Assembly (NCBI RefSeq): GCF_013415325.1
Contig: NZ_JACBYE010000019.1
Span: 1 to 64,000 of the forward strand
Length of the DNA stretch: 64,000 bases
Reading direction: 5' to 3'
Source of the DNA: Sanguibacter inulinus
Lineage (GTDB): Bacteria > Actinomycetota > Actinomycetes > Actinomycetales > Cellulomonadaceae
Both the position numbers and the translations under genes were made by a program. How positions within the stretch are numbered: the first letter of the stretch is position 1; every line of letters begins with the position of its first letter. Under the pieces are notes generated by a model, which was not told where the DNA came from, ran no database searches, and was given only the letters and a program-made list of their open reading frames with translations. Shown here piece after piece: positions 29,042 to 37,425 of this stretch.

Positions 29042-31957
29042 ATGACGACGACACCCACGATGTGCGTGAACGACGGCGGGTTGATCAACCCCGACGCGTT
29101 CCCGGCACGCGCCAGCGACCTCGACACCGGGGCCATCACCGGCTCGGCGACGAGCATCCGTGCGATGGCCACGACCGTCCACGACGAGACCAGCTCGATC
29201 GACACGACGTGGGCCGGGCTCAGCGGCAGCTACGAGGCCCCCGAGCAGGAGCAGGTCTACGCCCTCATGACTCCGGCGGTCACCTCCGCCACCGAGCTCA
29301 AGACGGCCTTCGACGCGGCTGCTGGTCACCTCGACACCTACGCCGGGGTCCTCGACGGGATCAAGAGCCGTCTGTCGACCTTCGAGACGACCGCAGCGGA
29401 CTTCCGCGCCGAGGTCATCAACGGTGTCGAGACGATCGCGGCCGAGAGCAACGAGGCGAACGTCGAGGACTACGCCGAGTGGGCCTTCCAGTGGGTGCCC
29501 GGGGTCGAGCAGCGCACTGTCACGGTGCCCTGGTACGAGGACAGCGCGACCGTCGAGCGCAACCAGAAGCTGCTCGAGGAGTACGCAGGGCTGCTGGAGG
29601 AGATCTCCACGGCGGCCACGCAGTGCGCCAACGACATCAACGCCCTGGTGCAGAACTCGTGCGTCGCACCCGTCGAGGCGATCCCCGCCGAGGCCTTCAA
29701 CAACCCCGAGATGCCGATGCCGTGGGGCGAGTCCCGGGACGAGGACCGCAACTGCCCCGAGTCTGTCGGCCACGGCGCCGCGAACTTCGGCATCGGCATC
29801 GCCGAGGGTGCCGGGATGCTCGTGCTCGGGTACAACCCCGAGAACGGCGAGTTCTTCCAGGGCGAGGCCTGGGGCCAGGCCTGGGGCGGGCTCGGCAACC
29901 TCGCCGGCTCCCTCGTGCTCGCCACGACCCCAGCCGCCACGATCGCCAACATCATGGCCGCGACGGGCAACGGCAACGCGTTCACAGACTTCATGTACGA
30001 CCGTCAGAAGGTGGTCGCCGGGACCGTCGGCTCGATGATCGGCTTCGACATCGAGAACCCCGACGACCCGTGGCACAAGTGGAAGGAAGACGGTGTCGCG
30101 ACGGGCACCGAGTCGATCCTCAACGTCGGTACCTTCTTCATCCCCGGTGCCGGGCAGGTCGGCGCGGGCCTCAAGGTCGGCAGCGCGAGCGCGAAGGTGG
30201 CGAAGATCGCGGCCGTCGGCGCCGACTTCCTCATCCCCGGAGGCTCGTGGGTCGTCAAGGGCGGCGTGCGCGTCGCGACAGGTCTGAGCGACCTCCTCAA
30301 GGTCGCCGACAACGGCGTCCCCGGCCTCGGCGCGACCACCCAGGTCGGTGTCAACGGCGTCAAGCTCTCGCCGACAGCCCTCATCAACGCGATCGACGAC
30401 GTGCCGGTGTCCCAGGCGACCCCGCCGCCGAGCTCGTCGATCGTCCCGAGCGGCGGCGGCCCCGGCACGACGGCACCGCCGTCGGTCCTGCCCGACGTGA
30501 GCGGCCCTGCCAGCCGGCCTGGCCCGAGCATCGACGACGTCGCCCCCGGTGGGCGCGGCCCCGAGCCGACGACGCCTGCCGACCCGGCACCTGCGGCTCC
30601 TGGGGCGCAGGACGGCACGCAGCCGCCGAGCGGTGGACGGCCGGAGCCGACGCCGGCCCCCGAGACGACTCCCGCACCCGAGGCTGGACCTCGTCCGGAG
30701 CCTGCTCCGGAGGCCGGGCTGACGCCCGAGCCTGCTCCTGCCCCGGAGGCTGGCCCGTCGCCCGCACCGGTCCCCGAGACCGGACCTGCGCCCGAGGGGA
30801 CGCCGGCTCCCGAGGCCGGCCCCGCGCCCGAGGGGACGCCGGCTCCCGAGGCTGGGCCGTCGCCCGCCCCGGCTCCCGAGCCTGGAGCTGCGCCGGAGCC
30901 CGGCGTCGACCCGAACCCGGTGCCCGAGGCCGGTCCCGAGGCTGGTCCTGTCCCCGAGACGACCGAGCCTGGCGGTGCACCTGTGCAGCCCGCACCTGAG
31001 GCGGGGACACCTGCTCCCGATGCTGGTCCGTCGCCCGAGACCCCGCGTCCCGAGCCCACCCCCGGCGGTCAGCCCTACGACCCCGAGGCCCCGGTCCGCG
31101 ACACGTCCGACCAGAGCCAGGCACCCGGTCGCCCCACCCAGGCCGACGTGGACGAGGCGCTGCGCAACGCGCCCGTCGACGAGCACGGTCGACCCGTCGA
31201 CCACCGCGACGGAGAGCCGCTCCGTGGGGACAACGCCAACGGCTCGCGTGGCTGGCACATGAAGTGGGACCCGGACGGTCAGCAGTGGATCGCCGAGAAC
31301 CCCGGCAACCCCACCACGCCCTCCGGCGTGCCGGAGTCCGCGCTCGGCCCTCAGGCCGGAGACACGGGCCTCGGGACCGTGGAGTCGCCGCGGGTCTACC
31401 ACTACGACCACCCGGCCGCGCAGTTCGCAGACGCCCCGCAGCCCGACGCCCTCGACCTCACCGAGATCACACCCGGCGAGAAGTACACGGTCGGGACTGT
31501 CGAGCACATGCACTCCAGGTGGTCGGAGTACCTGGCCTCGCACACCGACGACGCGATGTCGTGGGACAGCTGGCGCGACATGTACGTCCGGAACATCGGG
31601 CACCTGCCGCGAGGCACGGCCTTCGAGCAGGCGTACTTCGACGTGAGAGACCTCGACGCCACCGAGTGGAGCCGGAACACCACGATCGACACCGCGTTCG
31701 AAGGCTCCGGCATCGACATCGACATCGACCGGAACTACGACGGGCTGAACCCGAGCGAGACTCTTGCGCTGGAGATGAAGTCGGGCAGCACGATCGACCC
31801 GGCCCAGCTCGCGAAGGACAAGAAGCTCGTCGCCGAGTACGGATGGGACGTCCACTACGTCTTCGGCAGCCAGCCGTCTCCGTCGACGATCCAGCAGCTC
31901 GCCGACGCCGGGGTGACCTACGAGGTCTTCCACAGCGTGCCTGTGGCAAGACCATAG
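29042..31957 (+). CDS. Polymorphic toxin 1, type VII substrate with ExK nuclease-like C-terminus
   Basis: The 971-residue protein has four parts. First, a helical N-terminal secretion domain (about 1-240), 50% or more similar to toxin 2, containing SATSIRAMATTVHDETSSIDTTWAGLSGSYEAPEQEQVYALM. Second, a Gly/Ala hydrophobic central region (about 255-450). Third, a Pro/Glu/Ala-rich linker (about 458-677) built from PAPEAGP units. Fourth, a pretoxin module NAPVDEHGRPVDHRDGEPL then HMKWDPDGQQWIAENPG, shared with toxin 2, followed by the unique C-terminus. That end has DIDIDRNYDGLNPSETLALEMKSG; the E-M-K triad (Glu near 911) with upstream acidic residues suggests a PD-(D/E)XK nuclease fold. A candidate immunity gene follows. 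The N-terminus has no signal peptide. Confidence 0.78.
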   Translation: MTTTPTMCVNDGGLINPDAFPARASDLDTGAITGSATSIRAMATTVHDETSSIDTTWAGLSGSYEAPEQEQVYALMTPAVTSATELKTAFDAAAGHLDTYAGVLDGIKSRLSTFETTAADFRAEVINGVETIAAESNEANVEDYAEWAFQWVPGVEQRTVTVPWYEDSATVERNQKLLEEYAGLLEEISTAATQCANDINALVQNSCVAPVEAIPAEAFNNPEMPMPWGESRDEDRNCPESVGHGAANFGIGIAEGAGMLVLGYNPENGEFFQGEAWGQAWGGLGNLAGSLVLATTPAATIANIMAATGNGNAFTDFMYDRQKVVAGTVGSMIGFDIENPDDPWHKWKEDGVATGTESILNVGTFFIPGAGQVGAGLKVGSASAKVAKIAAVGADFLIPGGSWVVKGGVRVATGLSDLLKVADNGVPGLGATTQVGVNGVKLSPTALINAIDDVPVSQATPPPSSSIVPSGGGPGTTAPPSVLPDVSGPASRPGPSIDDVAPGGRGPEPTTPADPAPAAPGAQDGTQPPSGGRPEPTPAPETTPAPEAGPRPEPAPEAGLTPEPAPAPEAGPSPAPVPETGPAPEGTPAPEAGPAPEGTPAPEAGPSPAPAPEPGAAPEPGVDPNPVPEAGPEAGPVPETTEPGGAPVQPAPEAGTPAPDAGPSPETPRPEPTPGGQPYDPEAPVRDTSDQSQAPGRPTQADVDEALRNAPVDEHGRPVDHRDGEPLRGDNANGSRGWHMKWDPDGQQWIAENPGNPTTPSGVPESALGPQAGDTGLGTVESPRVYHYDHPAAQFADAPQPDALDLTEITPGEKYTVGTVEHMHSRWSEYLASHTDDAMSWDSWRDMYVRNIGHLPRGTAFEQAYFDVRDLDATEWSRNTTIDTAFEGSGIDIDIDRNYDGLNPSETLALEMKSGSTIDPAQLAKDKKLVAEYGWDVHYVFGSQPSPSTIQQLADAGVTYEVFHSVPVARP

Positions 31958-32003
31958 ACTGCACGCCAGACCCACGACCAGCAGCGATGACACGGAGGAC
32001 CCA

Positions 32004-32927
32004 GTGACGACCGAGCAGGACGAGCTGTTCCAGGCGTGGCTCGAGGAGATGCACCCCCGGCTCGCCCGGTTCGAGGACCTGACCATGCCGGCCGGGTGGC
32101 CCGGGGGGTACAGCCGCGAGTCGCTCGTCGCCCTCGAGCAGCACATCCTCGACAGGTGGCCCGACAAGAAGTCGTTCCTCGACGAGAACGACACGGACTT
32201 CATCGAGGGCGCGACGCGGTACATCGGGGAGACGTACCTGCGCCTCGCGGGCGGGGGATGGTCGATCAACCACGACCCGGAGTTCATCTACACAGGGCGA
32301 CCGGTCGTGCGGTTCGACACGGAGAGCCCCATGCCGGTCTCACCCGTGCACCTCATGACGACAATCCTCGCCCGGCGCACCGGGAACGTGCTGTCCCGGA
32401 TCTGGGACGGTCAGACTGCCGCTGTCGAGCGGCGACGCGAGGCCGAGGGTCCGGGCTGGCAGCCGCGCCGCGACCCCGTCCCCGGCGTCGTCGCTGCTCA
32501 GGGCCCGTCGTCGTCCGAGCTCGACGCCTGGATCCAGCGCGTCCCGCAGCTGGTGGACTCCCTCAGGTCGCGAGCAGGCGCGCGTGCCGCCCGGCTCGAC
32601 CTCACCCTGGCCTCGCTCGAGCCGCTGGGAGAGCTCGCGCTCGAGGACGTCGACGGAGGACGCCTGAGCCGCGAGACCTACGGGGACGTCAAGGCCTCGT
32701 ACGTGGCGTACCTCGGAGCCGTGGCCCTGCGGGCGGCCGGAGGAGCCTGGGTCCTCGTGCCCGGGGAGCGCGACGACTCCAACCCCTTCGTCGGGCGTCC
32801 GTACGTCGAGCGCTTCGACGAGTCGGGCGACCGTCGCACCGCAGCCCTCGAGCCTGCTGTCGACAAGGTCGCGGTGTCCCGCGACGCCAGCGTGCTCAGC
32901 CGGATCGTCGGAGGGTACGCGGGCTGA
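32004..32927 (+). CDS. Candidate immunity protein for toxin 1, two related domains (A then B)
   Basis: The 307-residue soluble protein starts GTG 32004 after GGAGG. It contains two domains that share a core. Domain A (about 1-160) has DFIEGATRYIGETYLRLAGGGWSINHDPEFIYTGRPVVRFD. Domain B (about 165-307) has VKASYVAYLGAVALRAAGGAWVLVPG and NPFVGRPYVERFD. The common pattern Y-x-G-x-x-x-L-R-x-A-G-G-x-W...G-R-P-x-V-x-x-F-D indicates internal duplication. It lies directly after the toxin, the canonical immunity position. A full-length paralogue is at 37426-38349 and a permuted one at 38471-39955. No known family is recognised. Confidence 0.65.
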   Translation: MTTEQDELFQAWLEEMHPRLARFEDLTMPAGWPGGYSRESLVALEQHILDRWPDKKSFLDENDTDFIEGATRYIGETYLRLAGGGWSINHDPEFIYTGRPVVRFDTESPMPVSPVHLMTTILARRTGNVLSRIWDGQTAAVERRREAEGPGWQPRRDPVPGVVAAQGPSSSELDAWIQRVPQLVDSLRSRAGARAARLDLTLASLEPLGELALEDVDGGRLSRETYGDVKASYVAYLGAVALRAAGGAWVLVPGERDDSNPFVGRPYVERFDESGDRRTAALEPAVDKVAVSRDASVLSRIVGGYAG

Positions 32928-32934
32928 GGAAAAG

Positions 32935-32967
32935 CTCCTCTTCTTCCTCCTCTTCTTCCTCCTCTCT
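32935..32967. repeat. Pure pyrimidine tract with 12-bp period
   Basis: Thirty-three consecutive pyrimidines consist of CTCCTCTTCTTC twice plus a partial third unit. The tract sits 7 nt after the immunity gene stop, between cassette 1 and the duplicated ESX pair. GAGGAAAAGCTCCTC at its left edge could fold as a small hairpin. The 32928-33083 gap holds nothing else obvious. Confidence 0.8.
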
Positions 32968-33083
32968 GCCGCGATCTTCTCCCGCGCGGGCACTTCTCCC
33001 CATCGTGATGACGCGCGTCCTTTTCTAGGGTGACCTTGGCTGCCCACGTGAGGTGGCTCTGGAATTCGCAGGGGGAGAGAACC

Positions 33084-33428
33084 ATGAAGTTCGCGATGGA
33101 AGCCGATGCACTCCAGGTGCTCGGGCAGAAGACGGCGACCGAGTCTGACGACTTGGGTCAGCTGGTGCGGAACCTGAAGGAGGCTGCGGAGCCTCTGGAG
33201 TCCACGTTCAACGGTGTGGCCAAGGCGTCGTTCATCAGCTTCAAGGAGCGCACGGACGACATCTCCTCGATCCTCAACAACGCGTTGGTGGGGATCACGG
33301 AGTCGATCGGTGGTCAGAACCTGGCGTTCACGACTGCTGCTGACGAGGGTGCTGACCAGCACCGTTCTGCTGAGGGCTCCGCTGACTTCCAGGGTGCCGA
33401 CACGTCCAAGTTCGCCCCCCGGGCCTAG
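33084..33428 (+). CDS. WXG100-like ESX substrate, copy 2
   Basis: The 114-residue protein is identical to the product of 26614-26958; the DNA differs only at silent positions near codons 8-10. The ribosome site GGGGAGAG is kept but the upstream region is unrelated, so expression may differ from copy 1. It heads the second effector cassette. Confidence 0.8.
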   Translation: MKFAMEADALQVLGQKTATESDDLGQLVRNLKEAAEPLESTFNGVAKASFISFKERTDDISSILNNALVGITESIGGQNLAFTTAADEGADQHRSAEGSADFQGADTSKFAPRA

Positions 33429-33440
33429 AGGAGGATCGTC

Positions 33441-33749
33441 ATGTCCAGCAACCAGATGGATCGGAACGACTACGACATCAGCTCGTCGCAGGCGGCTCAG
33501 TCGAACTTCGAGCGTGCTGCGGGTGCGCTCGAGGCGGCGCTGGCTCGTCGTGACATGGATGTCAAGAACGCGATGGCTGTGTACTCCGCCGACGGCGTGA
33601 GCGACAGGTATGCCGCGATGGAGGCCCAGTGGAACCAGGCCGGTACCGAGGTCAAGGGCATCATCTCCGCGATCCGCACGTCTCTGTCGGAGAACGACGA
33701 GATCGCCCGCCGCGGGCTGCAGCAGGCCGCCTCCTACATCCCGGACTGA
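33441..33749 (+). CDS. ESAT-6-like small secreted protein, copy 2
   Basis: The 102-residue protein is identical to the product of 26971-27279 with one silent base change. It follows copy 2 of the WXG100-like gene with the same 12-nt spacing. Two identical dimer partners in one locus suggest that dosage, or supplying each toxin operon in cis, matters. Confidence 0.8.
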   Translation: MSSNQMDRNDYDISSSQAAQSNFERAAGALEAALARRDMDVKNAMAVYSADGVSDRYAAMEAQWNQAGTEVKGIISAIRTSLSENDEIARRGLQQAASYIPD

Positions 33750-33870
33750 CCTTCCTGGGCATTGGACGAGAAGTGACAGGTCTCGGCGGCGCGCTGGTGT
33801 GCGTGGACGCCGAGAACTGCGCGCTGCGCGACGCGGCGTAGACGGAACTAGCGGGGGGGGGGGCAGCTTG

Positions 33871-34237
33871 ATGAGCACATGGAAGATCCAGAACGACACG
33901 GTGGCGACAGTCCCTCCGGGACGTGGGTGGTGACGTCGACAGGCTCGGCGCCGCGGTCACCGAAGACTCGTTGCAGGTCGTGATGGGAGGTGTGGCGTGG
34001 GGCGGCGAGCTCACGCAGCCCGTGTCGACGGCGGTGGGCGACATCTTGATCGAGCAGCAGAAGAAGCTCCAAGAGATCGTGAGTCGTGGCACGGCCGCGA
34101 TCGTCGGGGTGTCGAACGCCGTGATCGCCTACAGCAACGGGCAAGAAGAGATGGCGGCCACGTTCCAGACCGAGCTCTTCTCCTCGGCCGAGTCTGGCGA
34201 CCTCAGCTATTTCGCGCTCAACGGCTACCAGGGCTGA
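33871..34237 (+). pseudogene. Frameshifted small helical partner (paralogue of 28666-29031)
   Basis: The frame opens at ATG 33871 as MSTWKIQNDTVATV, matching the start of the cassette-1 protein MTQWKIDPSGVQS. It then runs into a stop at 33931-33933. Removing one C from the CCC at 33912-33914 restores LRDVGGDVDRLGAAVTEDSLQ and joins the rest of the family, which continues to the stop at 34237 (VSNAVIAYSNGQEEMAATFQTELFSSA). An 11-G homopolymer (33853-33863) lies just upstream of the ATG, where the ribosome site should be. It could be a true pseudogene, a slippage-controlled gene, or a sequencing error. Translation might also restart near 33923. Confidence 0.75.
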
Positions 34238-34247
34238 GGGCGAACCG

Positions 34248-36332
34248 ATGAGCTGGACGCCGCCGCAGTGCATCGCCGACGAGGGCCTCGTCAACCCCGA
34301 TCTCTTCGACATCCGTGCCGCGGACATCGACACCTCGACGATCTACGGGTCGGCGACCGCACTCCGGAGCATGGCCACGACCGTGCACGACGAGACGGCG
34401 GCGATGAGCTCGACGTGGTCCGGGCTGCCGGAGGGGTACGAGGCCCCCGAGCAGGAGCGGGTCTACGCCCTGATGAGCCCGGCGGAGCAGGCAGCTGAGG
34501 ACTTCAAGACCACGCTCGACGCGATGGCACGCCACCTTGAGACCTACGCCAGTGCCCTCGAGGGGATCAAGCCGAGACTTGCGGCCTTCGAGGCGCGGGC
34601 GGCGACCTTCAGGGCTGAGGTGATCAACGGTGTGACGGTCCCCGTGCTCGAGGGTAAGGGTCCGGGCCTGGGCGACTACGCGATGGCGGGACTGCGGTGG
34701 GCTAGCCGTCTCGACCAGGACACGACTGTGGTGCCGTGGGTCGAGGACGGCGCGACGGTGGATCGCAACGACGCCTTCATGGAGGAGTTCCAGGCGTTCC
34801 GGGTGGAGGTCTCCACCGCGGCCGCACAGTGCGCGAACGACGTCAACGCATTGCAGGAGTTCACGCCTCTTGCGCCGCTCTCGCCCGGACCGCCGGCGCA
34901 GGTCGTGCCGGTCGGGCCAGGGGTCGACCCGGCAGTGTCGTCGCCTTGGGGGCAGGCACGGTCTGAGGAGCGGAACTGCCACGAGACCGTCGGCCACACG
35001 ACGTCTTCCTGGGGTTCTGACGTGCTTGCGGACGGTGCCATGCTCGTCCTGGGTCGCAACCGCGAGACGGGAGGCTACTTCGAGGGGGAGGTCTACAGCC
35101 AGAGCTGGACGGGCATGGGGAGTCTGCTGTTCGCGACGTCTCTCTCGATGAACGTCAGCAACCGCGAGGCTGCGGCGCGGGCTGCGTCGGGGGAGAGCGA
35201 CGACCCGGCTGACGCGTTCATGAACGAGCAGCTGAACCTCGCGAAGAGCGGGTGGGGCTCGATCATCGGCTACGACGGCAGCAGGCCGGACGACGTGTGG
35301 CACCGGTGGACGGACGACGGGCTTGCTACGGGTGTCGAGACGCTCCTCAATATCGGGACCTTCTTCATCCCCACGGGTGCAGCGATCAAGGCGACCGGCA
35401 CCGGGGGCAAGGCGGCCCGCGTGGTCGCGGGTGCGGCCGATTTCGCTGTTCCGGGCGGCTCGTGGGTGGTCAAGACGGGTGTCAACGCGGTGACGACCGG
35501 GCCGCGTGCGCTGCACCTGGGGACCGGGGTGACGATGCCGAGGACGGCCGGGCTGATCGCTGCCGTGGACGGGTCTGTCCGGGTGGATGTCCCGATCCCC
35601 GGAGAGTCGGTCGTGCGGCGCGGGTCCGAGACGTGGCTCGCCGACCGGGCGCAGCCGGGTAAGCCCTTCGATCCGGAGACCAGCCGCCGGGAGACCGTCA
35701 ACCAGAACCAAGCCCCGGTGCGACCCACGGGTGATGACCCACGGGCGGCGTATGAGCGAGCACCGGTTGACGAGGCCGGGCGTCCTGTCGATCACAGGAC
35801 CGGTGAGCCTCTGCGCCCTGACGGGCCTAACGGGGAGCGTAGGTGGCACCTGAAGTGGGACCCGGACGGGAACGCGTGGGTCGCAGAGAACCCGGGTCCG
35901 GGTAAGACAGCTCCAGGGGACCTTCCTGCTCGGGGAGAGCCGAACAGTTACGGTTACGACGCGAACGGGGACAGGCTGCCGTACGCGAACCATCGACCGG
36001 AATACGGGCCCGACCAGGTGCGCGAGGTCTGGAAGGCCGCGCAGGACAAAGACGGTCGGGTGTTCGTCAGAAATCTCGAGGGCAAGCGTGTTGAGGTCCA
36101 TTGGGACCCTGGAGAACCCGCGACCCTCACGTCTCCGGGGCGACCCGCAGCGTCGCGAACGGGCCTGTGGGACATGGGTCACATCGCGGAGAAGAAGTAC
36201 AGTGACCTTCGAGACAGATATCTCTCTGGAGAGATATCAAAAAAAGAGTTCATCGCTGAGTATCAAGACCCGAAAAATTATAAGGTCGAGGATCCGGGGG
36301 TTAACAGGTCTCATGCGAATGAATCTCAGTAG
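34248..36332 (+). CDS. Polymorphic toxin 2, type VII substrate with GH-E (HNH/endonuclease VII-like) nuclease tip
   Basis: The 694-residue protein has the same N-terminal secretion domain as toxin 1 (SATALRSMATTVHDETAAMSSTWSGLPEGYEAPEQERVYALM). It also has a Gly-rich middle and the shared pretoxin module RAPVDEAGRPVDHRTGEPL then HLKWDPDGNAWVAENPG, but only a short Pro-rich linker. The C-terminus (about 630-694) has LWDMGHIAEKKYSDLRDRYLSGE and EYQDPKNYKVEDPGVNRSHANES, the GH-E toxin signature with the catalytic Gly-His near residue 645. The last 150 bp are noticeably AT-richer than the rest, matching transfer of the toxin tip. The likely immunity gene follows. Confidence 0.82.
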   Translation: MSWTPPQCIADEGLVNPDLFDIRAADIDTSTIYGSATALRSMATTVHDETAAMSSTWSGLPEGYEAPEQERVYALMSPAEQAAEDFKTTLDAMARHLETYASALEGIKPRLAAFEARAATFRAEVINGVTVPVLEGKGPGLGDYAMAGLRWASRLDQDTTVVPWVEDGATVDRNDAFMEEFQAFRVEVSTAAAQCANDVNALQEFTPLAPLSPGPPAQVVPVGPGVDPAVSSPWGQARSEERNCHETVGHTTSSWGSDVLADGAMLVLGRNRETGGYFEGEVYSQSWTGMGSLLFATSLSMNVSNREAAARAASGESDDPADAFMNEQLNLAKSGWGSIIGYDGSRPDDVWHRWTDDGLATGVETLLNIGTFFIPTGAAIKATGTGGKAARVVAGAADFAVPGGSWVVKTGVNAVTTGPRALHLGTGVTMPRTAGLIAAVDGSVRVDVPIPGESVVRRGSETWLADRAQPGKPFDPETSRRETVNQNQAPVRPTGDDPRAAYERAPVDEAGRPVDHRTGEPLRPDGPNGERRWHLKWDPDGNAWVAENPGPGKTAPGDLPARGEPNSYGYDANGDRLPYANHRPEYGPDQVREVWKAAQDKDGRVFVRNLEGKRVEVHWDPGEPATLTSPGRPAASRTGLWDMGHIAEKKYSDLRDRYLSGEISKKEFIAEYQDPKNYKVEDPGVNRSHANESQ

Positions 36333-36371
36333 TTGAGCTGAGGTCTGACTGGTTCGAGCTGGAGGTTGAGG

Positions 36372-36917
36372 ATGGCCAGTGTCTGGTACGACGCAGGAAA
36401 CAGTAATTTTGAGCAATTCACGGCGGCGTTCCCGGACGAAGGGCCGGTGGATTATGATGTCCTGATCCAGGCGCTGAGCAACGGGGATGTCGAGGCGCGG
36501 GTGGCGATCTCTGAATGGTTGCTGGATCGTGGGGCGAAGCCCTCTCGAGTAGGTGTTAGAAACGCCGCGACGGCTGCGCATGTCCTGGTGGATCAGGCGT
36601 GGCACGATTTCGAGCTCGAGGCCCCTCTGCTCCGCCGGCTTTTGGACCTCGGCGTTGACGTCAATGCGGTTGCGCCCCGCAGTGGCACCGCCCTGCAGCT
36701 GCTCTCCGGAAAGTTCAAATATTCCGACGAGGAACTTTCTCCGTTCTATGACGTGTTCTTCGAGCGGCCAGATCTGGATCTGCTGAAACCAGGATGGAGA
36801 GGTTTTTCGACCCTTCAGCTCGCAAGAAACGCCGAGGATTCGCGTGCTCTGCTGGTCACGCGCATGGAGCAGTACCTGACAGACCGCGGCATTGCGGTCC
36901 CCGAACGAGAGGTGTGA
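36372..36917 (+). CDS. Ankyrin-like candidate immunity protein for toxin 2
   Basis: The 181-residue protein starts ATG 36372, 6 nt after GGAGG; a TTG at 36366 is less likely. The helical pairs VLIQALSNGDVEARVAISEWLLDRGAKPS and LLRRLLDLGVDVNAVAPRSGTALQLLSGK resemble degenerate ankyrin repeats. It starts 39 bp after the GH-E toxin and shares its lower GC content, so the two probably moved together. Ankyrin-type immunity proteins are known beside nuclease toxins. Its 3' end has been duplicated as a fragment at 38399-38467. Confidence 0.7.
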   Translation: MASVWYDAGNSNFEQFTAAFPDEGPVDYDVLIQALSNGDVEARVAISEWLLDRGAKPSRVGVRNAATAAHVLVDQAWHDFELEAPLLRRLLDLGVDVNAVAPRSGTALQLLSGKFKYSDEELSPFYDVFFERPDLDLLKPGWRGFSTLQLARNAEDSRALLVTRMEQYLTDRGIAVPEREV

Positions 36918-36920
36918 GTC

Positions 36921-37283
36921 GTGGCTGTCCCGGAGTTCATCCCGAATTCGGGTGCGTGCTTGGTGTCGAAGAATGTGGTGAGTGGTGCGGGCCGGGTGCG
37001 GTGGATGGTGCGCGAGAACTCTCAGGCCCCTGCCGACAACGGGTGGCGGATCTTCTCCCACATCGACACCTCGGACTATCTCGCCGATGCGTCGAACCTG
37101 CAGATCATCCCTTTCAACGACGCGTGCGCGATCGAGCCTGCGTTGATCGGGATCTACGACTTCCCTGTGGGGTCGGACCTGCAGCTGGTCGACGAAGGCG
37201 CAGGGATCAAGGTCGTAGACACGGCGTCGGGCCGGGAGATCCCGCCGGAGAACTTCTACGTGCCGCCGTCGATGCGGGCCTGA
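36921..37283 (+). CDS. Imm33-like immunity protein (DUF2185 family)
   Basis: The 120-residue protein starts GTG 36921, 3 nt after the ankyrin-like gene. It has the family pattern GACLVSKNVVSGAGRVRWMVRE, DNGWRIFSHIDTSDYL and IEPALIGIYDFPVGSDLQLVDEG. Imm33 (DUF2185) proteins accompany polymorphic toxins as immunity factors. No cognate toxin for it is obvious in the window, so it may be an orphan guarding against toxins from other strains. It is about 80% identical to the first domain of the product of 38471-39955. Confidence 0.78.
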   Translation: MAVPEFIPNSGACLVSKNVVSGAGRVRWMVRENSQAPADNGWRIFSHIDTSDYLADASNLQIIPFNDACAIEPALIGIYDFPVGSDLQLVDEGAGIKVVDTASGREIPPENFYVPPSMRA

Positions 37284-37425
37284 GGGTCGGCTGTCGAGAC
37301 CGTCTGAGGAGGGCACCCGACACGGGGCCAGTGTGTCTTTGCCCAGGCGGGGCGGGCTGTTCAGGCCTCTGGCATCGTTGATGTCAGGTGGGATGTCAAT
37401 GGGGTGTACCGACACGGAGGTTTCA

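Larger units (their letters stand above)
33073..33750. repeat. 0.68-kb duplication, copy 2 (ESX-like gene pair)
   Basis: This is nearly identical to 26603-27280. The right junction falls immediately after the second stop codon, where the sequence changes abruptly to an unrelated 120-bp stretch. Cassette 2 thus received the ESX pair but not the two genes that follow it in cassette 1. Confidence 0.95.

Noticed and set aside
28973-32287. An 1104-codon open frame on the minus strand, opposite toxin 1
   Set aside because: It mirrors the Pro-rich linker as Arg/Gly/Ser repeats; the plus-strand toxin has clear domain structure and cassette context.
33751-33870. A 22-codon GTG frame after the duplicated ESX pair (VTGLGGALVCVDAENCALRDAA)
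   Set aside because: It has no ribosome site, no similarity I recognise, and lies at a recombination junction; probably debris.
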